From the IMG/VR virus record IMGVR_UViG_3300030102_002077, positions 6,644-33,685 of that record: a stretch of 27,042 nt of DNA, one strand, 5' to 3'. The position numbers and the translations under genes are program-made. The notes beneath the pieces were generated by a model. That model did no database searches. It was given only the letters and a program-made list of their open reading frames with translations, and was not told where the DNA came from. Positions within the stretch are counted from its first letter, which is position 1; each line of letters begins with the position of its first letter. Below are positions 16,170-26,800 of this stretch, piece after piece. Source of the stretch: a virus.

Positions 16170-17882
16170 ATGGCGTATCAAATACCAAACATAGCAGGTC
16201 TAGCTTCGGCTAGAAATTCTAGAAGAGCTCAAGCTGTAAAAGATTTAGGAACTAAACTAGCGCTTAGACAAAAAGAAAAAAACAAAAGAGAAGCTCAAAT
16301 AGTTAAAGATGCTAATGCTCGTAATGTAGATTTTTTAAACTACTTTGAGCAACAGCCTAAATCTAGTAATCAAGCTTTTAACTCTGCAGCAGAAGAATAT
16401 GTAAGAAAAGCATCTATGAAACAAGAAGAAATGTATAGAAATGCTTTTGGTGCTGAAGGAAGTCCTCAAGCTAGAGCTGCGTATAATGCTCAAGTTATGA
16501 AAGATAAAAGAAATTTAAAATCTATAGGCGCTTGGATGACGTTAGGTAATGCCGCTAGCGTAGCTATAACAGAAAACCAGTCTGCAGCAGATCAAGATAC
16601 ATCGTTAGGTGCTTTTACTAGAGGTAATGATATAAATAAATTAGGTTTTCAAAGTGATTTAGCTAATTCAAAGTTTACTAATTTTTTACTAGAAGACGAT
16701 GCTAATGGTAATATAAATTTAAAGGGATTTTATAAAGATCAAGATTACCAAGGTTATTTATCTGGAGCTGAAAATGCAACCTTTAGTGAAAGAAACTTAA
16801 CTGGAGATGTGCAAGCACATGAAGCTGGTCAAGCTTGGTTTACTCAGATAAAACAAGAAGATTTATTGCAAAACAAATTAGGTAAAATATGGAACGATAC
16901 AAACCCAGCTATTGGTTTAAATAATTTATTTCAACCTGAAGTTAGATCTAAAAAATATTTATCAAATGGTAAGTGGGTTTATACTGAAGAAAAAGTATAT
17001 AATCCAGTTAAAATAAAAAATGATTTACTAACTACATACTCTAAAAGACTTGATACTCAAATAAATGGAGAAGGTTTTGATAAAACATGGGATCAACTAT
17101 ACAAAGGAGGTTATATAAGAAATGCTAAAGGAGAGTTTCTTGAAGAAGGAGACATTGCTTGGAACACAGTTAAACAGATTAAAAATATATCTGACGAAAT
17201 GTTTATGAAGCAATATGGTGATTTAACAGGTGATAATAAGATTACTCAAGAAGATAGAGATTTGTTTGTTGACAACATGAAAGACGCAGCTAGACAAGGA
17301 CTAGCTAATTACTTTTCTGAAACTATGAGTCCACAAAATAATCAAGTATTAAAAACTCAAACCACACAACAAAAGAAAAGTGAAGCAAATAAAAAAGGTG
17401 GTTATAGTCCTGAAGAGATAGCTGAATTTAGAATACACGAACAAGCTTATTTGGCAAATAAAGAAGCTTCTATAGCTGACGCTGAATTAACAAATGCTGC
17501 TAGTTTAAGATCCGCTATGGTAAAACAATTAAATGATAATTCTCATTTAGAACGTTTAGGTGGAGTTATTTTTGCTGACTATGAAACTGCTATGGGTATT
17601 TTTGAAAATACAGGACAATTAGATTATTATAGAAACGCAATGGATAAAGGATCTATATATGCTTTAAGCCCAACAGCAACAGTAACAGAAGGCACTAAAA
17701 AGCTACAATATGTAATAGATGCAGATAAAGAAATTAAAGCTTCTTCTATTGAAAATGCAGTTGGAAACCAAGAGCAAATACAATTGTTATTAAATAATGG
17801 TATTGACGTAGATGAATTATCAGTAGATTATTTTACACAGCTAGATAAAAGCAAAGAGAAAAAATCATTACCTACTAATTAA
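16170..17882 (+). CDS. Putative internal virion protein with an EF-hand/dockerin-like calcium loop
   Basis: 570 residues, mostly helical and hydrophilic. The N-terminal 60 residues are basic (RNSRRAQAVKDLGTKLALRQKEKNKR). Residues about 70-115 hold a helical pair (SAAEEYVRKASMKQEEMYRNAF). Residues 351-362 read DLTGDNKITQED, with Asp, Thr, Asp, Lys, Thr and Asp at loop positions 1, 3, 5, 7, 9 and 12, matching a calcium-binding EF-hand or dockerin loop; the flanking residues are helix-like. The family is not recognised. Position between the gp14-like protein and the giant ejection protein suggests a gp15-like partner in the head or ejection channel; this is inferred from order alone. The 3' neighbour starts 7 bases after the stop. 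Confidence 0.72.
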   Translation: MAYQIPNIAGLASARNSRRAQAVKDLGTKLALRQKEKNKREAQIVKDANARNVDFLNYFEQQPKSSNQAFNSAAEEYVRKASMKQEEMYRNAFGAEGSPQARAAYNAQVMKDKRNLKSIGAWMTLGNAASVAITENQSAADQDTSLGAFTRGNDINKLGFQSDLANSKFTNFLLEDDANGNINLKGFYKDQDYQGYLSGAENATFSERNLTGDVQAHEAGQAWFTQIKQEDLLQNKLGKIWNDTNPAIGLNNLFQPEVRSKKYLSNGKWVYTEEKVYNPVKIKNDLLTTYSKRLDTQINGEGFDKTWDQLYKGGYIRNAKGEFLEEGDIAWNTVKQIKNISDEMFMKQYGDLTGDNKITQEDRDLFVDNMKDAARQGLANYFSETMSPQNNQVLKTQTTQQKKSEANKKGGYSPEEIAEFRIHEQAYLANKEASIADAELTNAASLRSAMVKQLNDNSHLERLGGVIFADYETAMGIFENTGQLDYYRNAMDKGSIYALSPTATVTEGTKKLQYVIDADKEIKASSIENAVGNQEQIQLLLNNGIDVDELSVDYFTQLDKSKEKKSLPTN

Positions 17883-17889
17883 ATAAAGT

Positions 17890-20800
17890 ATGAGTAAATA
17901 CATTTGGGATAACTCAGAATATTCTTTAGACGAAATTACTGAAGCAGCTGGCACTGCTAATTTAGGAATAGATGAATACATTTCTAAATATAACATTGAA
18001 GTCGTAGATGAAGAAGAAGATAAAACTGAGGAAATAATAACTGATCCACCTAAAGCTAAAGCAGTTGAAAAAGCTGAAGTAGTAGAAGAGATTAAAACAC
18101 CTTCATTTGTGCCACATCCTGATGGTGATGCTTATTATGAAAAGCTACCTATGATGGATAGAGAAAAGGTAGCTTATATGGATTGGAAAGCTAAAAATAA
18201 ACCTGAAGAAATTAAACCCGCTTTTAAAGGTGCTCCACTTGTAGACGTTAGCGAAGGTATAGCTACTAAAATAAATATTAATGGTAAAATAGAAGAGTTT
18301 GAAGATGAGGTTACTGATGACTTTGAATATACAAGTTCTAATCCTGATGTATACAAACTAATAACTACTGCTGAAGAAAAAGAAGCTAAAGGTGAAGGTG
18401 AAGATGATAGTAAGTTTCAAACTATTTCTATAAGTGAAGATGTTAATTTTTTAGAAAAATATTATCCTGGTAGATTTTATAGTGGTCCACTAGTAATGGA
18501 CGGGGGAGATCCTAAATTATACGATAGAGAACAAAAAGATATATTTGGTAAAGATAAATCAATAGACGCTTCTGAATTTATAAAACCTATAAAAGATGAG
18601 TTACTTAAACGTGAAGCGGCAAAACTTCGTAATAAGTTAAAAGGTGATGAAAGCAGCTATGTCGAAACAAATATAGCAGCATTAGATAATTATGGACAAG
18701 ATGACATAAATGGAACTAATTTAAAAGAGTGGTATAAAACTGGTACATTAACTAAAGATGCTTATGATCAAGTAGAAAATAAGAAAAAATCATTTGATAA
18801 AGGTGTTTTCAAATCATCTGAAAAAGAACTATTTGAAAAATATAAAACAACAGGTGAGTTTGATACAGAGTCTTTTTTAAGATTAAAAGCTAACGCAGGT
18901 GATTATGCTTATGATGCTCAAGGTAATTTAATAGGTGTTAGTGTAACCGAAGGTGAACCTATCGCGCCTATGAAAGAGGGTGATTTAGGTTTTGAACAAG
19001 GAGATATAGATTTAATAAATCAAAAAACACAAGAGTATCAACAAAAAGCAGCAACAGTAGATGTATTAATAGAAGCTAGAAACAATGCTTATTTTGAATT
19101 ACTAGCTACTGACAAGCAAATAGCTGATGCTGTAAAGCAGGGTAAAGGACCTGAAGCGCAAGGCGTTGTTGAAAATATATTAAACTTTTTAAGTGGTGAT
19201 GCGCTTGTTGGTGATCAGGTTCAAGCGGCAGCTAGAGCTGCTGAAGAAGGAAGTTATGTAGGTAAAAACATACTTAAAATTGCATCTAAAGATCCTTTAG
19301 CACAACAGCATAATAATAAACTTATAGAAGTATTAGCACTAGATAGAGCTATTAAACTTAACTCTAATTTAATGACTATTGAAGAAGAGGGTAATATTAG
19401 TAAGTTTACTAGAGAGTTTCAAGAAGTAATGACAGGAACTTCAGCTGCTCCGTATGGTGAACTTGGCAATATAAAAAGCGCTCCATCAGTTGCTGCTAGC
19501 TATTATTCTGATGTAATGAGTGAAGCTGGACTACAAGTAGATAAAGACATCGTAGAAAAAGATATTAATAACTCAGGTATAGACGAACTAATAGTAACAG
19601 GTGGTGCTAATATAGCACCTTTACTTATGGCTATAAGAGGAGCTAAAGGTGTAAATGTTAAGTTTAATAATAAAGTTTATGGAGTTAAACCAGCTTTAAA
19701 AGCAATAGATAAAGTATTTACAGGTTTTACAAAAGGAAAAGGTACTTCTACAACAAAAGTAATGAATTTAGTTAAAGGAATAACTAAAGAAGTTGTTACA
19801 ATAGGAGCTGCAAACGAGTTTCAAGAAACTGTTTTTAATACTCAAAAGCTTCCATTAACCGATGCTGTTATATTCGGAGCTGGTAATAGTTTTGTAGCTG
19901 GAGCTTCTAAATATGTAGCTACTAAATATATACCTTATTTTTCAGAGTTTGCTAGAACAAGGATGGGCGTAGCTGTTAACGGCGCTGGTAAGCTAGTAGC
20001 AGGTGGTGTTTCAGCTACTGCTATTGGTAAAAGTGCAGAACTTATTAATGCTTCTGCTAATTATTGGTCTACTGGAGACGAAGAAGCTTTTGATCAAGCT
20101 ATGGAGCATTTAACTAGTATAGATCAATTAACAGCTGATGTAGTATTATTTACTGCTTTAGGTATGCGTGGTGAAGCAGTAACAGAGGTTAAAAATAGAA
20201 TATTAGCTATAGATGGTAGATCACCATTAACTGTTAACGCTTCTAAAACTTTAGGTGTTAAAGAATTTAGTTCACCTAAAGAAGTTGCTGAAGCTTTAGA
20301 TACTAAGATGAAAGAACTTGGTGTAGATAAAATGAACTCTGCACAAATGAATAGTCCAGAAGTTAAATCTCAAATAGAAAAATTAAAGCTAGCTGCGGAA
20401 ACTTTAAATACTCAAGTAAATGTAAGAGATGCTAAACAAGCTATAGAACAACAAACTAACAATGCTAAAACTACAGAAGCTAAACTAGATATTATAGCTA
20501 AAAAACTAGCAACTGGACAAGAGTTAACTGTAGCAGAAGTTAAAGAGATAGGTAAGTTTTCTGATACGCCTATTGTAGATGGATCTCAAGGTTTTAATTT
20601 TAGGTCACCTGTAGAAGCTATGAACGTAGTTATGGCTAACAAACTAGGTATAACTAGAGGATCAGAAAAATTCAATATATTACAAGGAGAATTAGCTAAA
20701 TATGGAGAGTTTGTAAATGTATCTAACCAACAATTTAAAGGTGAATCAAAACAGACTCAAGCTAAAAAAGAATTATATATAGGTAAAATATTAGATGCTA

Positions 20801-23800
20801 GAAAAATACAGCAAGAAACTAATTCACTTACTGAACTCATAGAATCAAATCCAGAGTTATCTATAGTACATAAACCTGTTATAGCAGAGAATAACAAAAG
20901 GTTAAAAGAAGTTCAACAAGAAATGGTTGACTTAGTAGTAGAAAATAGAGAAGTAGAAAAAACAGATTATGAGTCTGATATAAAGTTTGCTAGTGAAACA
21001 GCTAAAGATTTAGGTATAAGATTTGAAGAACTGACTGCATCTAAGTTTAATGAACTAGCAAATACTAAAGGGTTTAATAATACTTCTGACGGTGTATACT
21101 TACCTGAAGAAAATGCTATATATATTAATAGAGACGTAGCTTTACAAAATGGAGCTATAAGTGTAGGTTCTCATGAATTAGCTCATGCATTATTAAGAAG
21201 ATCTTTTAAAAATAACAAAGGTATATTTACAGCAGAAGGTATAGATGCTATAAACGACTTTGTTAACAACACAATGAGCAATGAACAGCGTGCTAAAGTT
21301 CAGCAAAGAATAAATCAAAAATACGATCCTAATAGTAAAGACTTTCAACAAAAACAATACGAAGAATATTTAAATATATTTTTAGACGGTGTAAAGCGAG
21401 GCGAATATAAATTAAATGATACATTTAGTTCTAAGCTTAAATCTATTGTAGAGGGCAACCGAGGTGTTGATTTAACAACCGGTAAGGGCATTAAAAACTT
21501 TGTAGATCTATTAGCTAGGTCTGGAAGAAACGGTGTCTTAGATGTAAGATTAAAAGATTTTTATAAAGAAGGTGAAGCAACTGGAGAAACTATAGAAGGT
21601 GAAGCTAAACTTTCAGGATCTGAAAAAAGATTGTCTGAAACTGTAGATGAGTTGATAGGTATAGAGCGTAATGAGTTAGGTGATATAACGCTAACTAAAG
21701 AACAATGGGATGCTGGGTATAATAAATTAGGCACTGATCTTGTTGAGCAAGGAACATTTGACGGTTTAATTGTAGAGGGAACAGGTAAAGACAAGTTAAA
21801 AATAGGTAGTGGTGATATTGTTATTGAAGGCAAAGGTTTTAGTAGAGATCAATATATAAAAGATGTAAGAGATAAGCTTAAAGATGTTGTGATGAGGTGG
21901 AACCCCGAGTCTATTAAAGGTGAAAAAGGTGGGCTTGTAGGTTGGATAACTAATCCACTTAACTTAAATAAAAAGAAGTTAGACGTTTTTGAAGATTATA
22001 AAAAAATAGCTAGAGCAGAGAAAGCAGCAAGAGGTGAAGTAATAGAAGGTGCAGGTGTTAAAGGAACTGAAATAGAAATACCAGCAGAACCTTTCCAAGC
22101 TGGAAGAACTAATCCATTAGATCTACTACCTAGTGAACTTAGAGCTGAAGCTATAGAAGAAGTAAGAAGTAAACTGCCAAAAACAGTAGAAGGTTTAAGA
22201 GAATTTTTAAAAGGACAAAATTATAAAACTTTAAAAGGTTTAGCTACTGAAACTACATCTAAGTTTTTTGGTATACCTGCAAAGAAAATAAGAGATCCTA
22301 AAGCAAATTTAGCTGGTAGAGAACCTCAACAAGCTCAAATGAAAATAGCTCAATTAAAAGGGAAGTTTATAGATATTATACCTAAAAACAATATAGACAT
22401 ATATAAAGAGTTTGAAACAATAGATGGCAAAAGAACTGGTAAGTTTAAGTACATAAGTTTAGGTGATGTAGGTACTGGCAAAGCTACAGGATTACCTGCT
22501 AATATAAGAAAAAAATTATATACTAGTTTAGGCAGACCTAAAGGTGTTAACAATGAAGTGTTTGAGCTAAAAAGAGATTTAACAGAGGCTGATATACTTA
22601 GAATATTCGGAATAGAAGGTGGTAGAAAAGCTGAAGATTTTGCTTTAAGAACACCTGATGCACAGACTATTAAAGGTGGTGTTGAACTATTTGATAGAGG
22701 TTTGGGTAATAAAATAGTTAGAGATATAGCTATAGATCTTGGACTTGCTAACGAAGCATTAAACTTAGCACAAGGTAAAAATGTTTATATGGCTAGTCTC
22801 ACTGAGATGAGAGACAAGCCTAACTTTGTTGAAAGAGATTTTACATTAAATCATGTTGGGCCTATAGCTGAAAGATTTGCTAACTTACCTTACGGTATTA
22901 AAACAGAAGAAGCAGTAAAGCAATTACTTAATGAAGAGTTTAAAACAGGACCTCGTAAGTATAAAACTTTTACTGATCCTAACACTGGTGAGTCATATAC
23001 TTTTACTGCTCAAGATATTAACGGCTTAGCAAAGTCTTTTATTACAGCTATAAATAGAGCTAAAGAAGTTCCTTTTTTAAACGAGGCTAACGTAAAAAAT
23101 AGAAGCGAAGTAAACAAAAGAGATATAAAGAAGTTTATTGAAGACGTGGTAATGTCTGAAGGATCTGAAAGAGCTACTCAAAAGTTCTTTGGAGATTTAC
23201 TACCTAAAAACAATAAAGGTAAAACAATATCGCTAAAAGAATTAGCTGACATCGAAGCTAATCAAGTTAAACGTAGACAGCTTGCTACAGAGATGTGGAA
23301 AACACAAGTTAAAGAAGCTGAAAACACTGTTGACTGGATAAACGATAACTTTGGTTTGAGCGAACAGTTTAACTCTGCTTCTAAAATTGGTGATGGTAGG
23401 TTTCAATACTATAAAGGTATAGCAGATTTTACGCCTCAATTTAATGAAGCAATAAAAGAATCAGGATATAAAGTTGTAAACGAAGGTAGAAAATATTTTA
23501 TAGAAACGCTTGATGGTAAAAGAGTAAAAGAGATAGATAGATTTGGTAAGACACAAAGTAATTCTGAGTATGCTATAAAACAATTAGAAAAAGCATTTGA
23601 TAAAGATGGTATAATAGATGTTAATTCACCTGATGTAAAAGAAGTAGTAGATGTATATCAAGAAGTAGCTAATAGATCTAGAAAAATATTAGATAAGCAG
23701 TTTGAATTTATGATGAATAAATATAAAACTGGTGAAGCTAGCGCTACTGATATGGCTTTATTTACTATGGAACTTAAATCTGGTATGGGTACTGTGCTAC

Positions 23801-26800
23801 GTATGGCAGCTCCACTTAGAGAAATGTATGAGCCCTTACCTGGTGAAAAACTTATTAAGCAGCAATCAAGAATTAAAACAGATGCTGAAGGTAAACCAGT
23901 ATTAAATGCAAAAGGTAAACCAGTAAGGGAGAAGCTATTGATATGGGAACATAGTAAACCAGCTGAGTCAATGATTTTTGAAATGTTAGATATTTATTTA
24001 AAAGATGCTAACATAAAAGAAGTTAAACTAGAAAATGATATAATCAGGTACGAGTTAAATGAAACTGGTAAAAAAGCACTAGAAGAAGCTTACAATGGTT
24101 ACGAAGTAGCTATTATACCTAAAGCAATGGACAATGTAATTACTGCTATAGGTAGAGCTGAAGGAGTTGAAGTTGGTAAAGATAGATATTATGATGAGCT
24201 AACTTATGGTAGACCTGAAATGAGAGCTGTTAGAAATTTAGTTACTGGTGAACTAAAAGGTTACGAGTGGGCTATAGCAGCAGAGTATGCTAGAGATACT
24301 AAGTTGGCTAAAATAAATGATGAGCAAGGTGTACCTGCTTTTGCTTCTAAGTCACAGCAAAGAAACAACTTTGACTATTTAAAAGAAGCTAAAAATCAAG
24401 ACAATGCTCTTGATCAAGCTCGTATACCAAATAAAAAACCTAAAAAAATTAGAGTATTTGATTTTGATGATACATTAGCGCGTAGTAATAACATTGTTAT
24501 AGCTACTAAAGATGGTAAAACAATTAGGTTAAATGCGGAAGATTTTGCTAAACGTGGATTACAGTTGAAAGAAGAAGGTTGGAATTTAGATTTTAGTGAT
24601 TTTAATAGAGTAACTGACGGATCAAGAGGACCTTTATTTGAGGTAGCTAAAACAATAAAAGAAGCTAGAGGTAATGAAGATCTTTTTGTGTTGACAGCTA
24701 GAGCACCTGAATCGAGAGATGCTATATATGATTTTCTAAAAGCAGAAGGATTAGAGTTTAAACGTGATAACATTGTAGGTTTAGGTAACTCAACTGGTGA
24801 AGCTAAAGCTCAATGGTTGGTAAGTAAAGCGGCAGAAGGTTATAATGATTTTTATTTTGCTGACGACGCAGTACAAAATGTTAAAGCAGTTAAAGACGCA
24901 TTGAGTGTTTTAGATATTAAATCAAAAGTACAAAGAGCATTAGCTAGTGAAAGTGAAAACAGAAGCATAGAGTTTAATAAAATATTAGAAGCTAAAACAG
25001 GTATTGAATATTATAAAGAGTATTCAGCTGCTAAAGCTAAAACAGTTGGAGCTAACAAAGGTAAGTTTAAATTTTTTATACCTTATTCTGCAGAAGATTT
25101 TGTAGGTTTACTTTACCCTACACTTAGTAAGGGAAGATTAGGTGATAAACAAATGGCTTGGTATAAAGAAAATTTATTAAATCCTTATGCTAGAGCAATG
25201 GATAACTTAACTAAAGACAGAGTACAGTTAATGGCGGATTTTAAAGCTTTAAAGAAAGAACTAGATGTACCTGCTGATTTACGTAAAACAAATTCAAGTG
25301 GTTTTACAAATGAACAAGCTGTAAGAGTTTATTTATTTGAAAAGTCAGGATTTGACATGACCGCTAATGGATTATCTAAAAGAGACTTAGCAGAATTAAC
25401 AGATATAGTTAATAAAGATCCTAAATTAAAAGCATTTGCTGAACAATTAATGACTATAACTAAAGGTGAAAACTACGCAGAGCCAGGTGAAAACTGGTTA
25501 GTTGGTACTATAACGACTGATCTTATAAGCATAATTAATACAACTAAACGTAAAAAGTATTTAGAAGAGTGGCAAAGAAATGTAGACGAAATATTTACTA
25601 CAGAAAACTTAAATAAACTAGAAGCTATATATGGAAGTAGATATAGAGAGTCTATGGAAAACATTTTAAGTAGAATGAAAGCAGGTAAAAACAGACTGTT
25701 TAGCGGAAGTAGATTAGGAAATAAAGTGTTAGATTACATTAACGGTTCTAACGCTGCTATCATGTTCTTTAATACTAGATCAGCTATACTTCAAACTATA
25801 TCTTCAGCTAACTACCTTAACTGGAGTTTTAATAATCCTGCTAAAGCTGGTATAGCTTTTGCTAATCAACCTCAGTATTGGAAAGATTTTACTAAGTTAA
25901 TGAACTCTGATTATTTAAGAGACAGGCGTAATGGTTTAAGAATTAACATAGCTGAAAGTGAAGTAGCAGATGCTGCAGCAACTAGTAAAAATAAAGCTAA
26001 AGCAGTTATAAACTATATACTTCAAAAAGGTTATTTACCAACTCAATATGCTGATAGTTTTGCTATTGCTTCTGGAGGTGCTACTTTTTATCGTAATAGA
26101 ATAAATGATTTAGTTAAAAGAGAAGGTATGACTGAAGCTCAAGCGGAAAATCAAGCTTTAAGAGAGTGGAGAGAACTAGCTGAAGAGTCTCAACAGTCAA
26201 GTAGACCGGATAAAATATCACAGCAACAAGCTAGTGATGCTGGTCGTTTAATACTTATGTTTGCTAATACACCAATGCAGTATGCTAGATTACAAAAAAG
26301 AGCTATACAAGATCTTGCTAATGGACGTGGAGATGCTAAAACAAATGTTAGTAAAATAGCTTATTACGGAGTCGTACAAAACTTAATATTTAATGCTATG
26401 CAACAAGCAATGTTTAAGTTAGGTTTTGATGATGATGATGAAGAAAAAGTAAAGACCTACTCGCGAGTAGCTAATAGTATGGTAGATAATACATTAAAAG
26501 GATTAGGCATAAGTGGAGCTGCTGTTTCTGTAGGTAAAAACTTTTTAATGGATATTTACGAAAGATCAAATAGAAAAAGACCTGAATATGTAGACGCAGC
26601 TTGGAAGTTAACACAGTTCTCACCACCTATTAGTTCTAAAATATCTCGTATTAAATCTGCAGCTTATCCTTTTGATAATAAAAAGATGAGAAAAGAAATA
26701 TATGACAAAGGCTTTAGTATAAATAATCCAGCTTTAATGTCTGGTGCTAAAGTTATATCAGCAACAACTAACATACCTTTAGATAGAGTATTACAGAAAT

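Noticed and set aside
24460-24474. DFDDT as an RNA polymerase catalytic loop of a crAss-like virion polymerase
   Set aside because: The flanking VLTAR and FADD motifs with HAD spacing identify a HAD-like domain; no DFDxD or DxDGD loop was found.
24414-24773. Minus-strand open frame of 119 codons opposite the HAD domain
   Set aside because: Exactly antisense to a conserved domain; composition is that of a reverse-frame shadow and no leader is seen. The other minus-strand frames were rejected for the same reasons.
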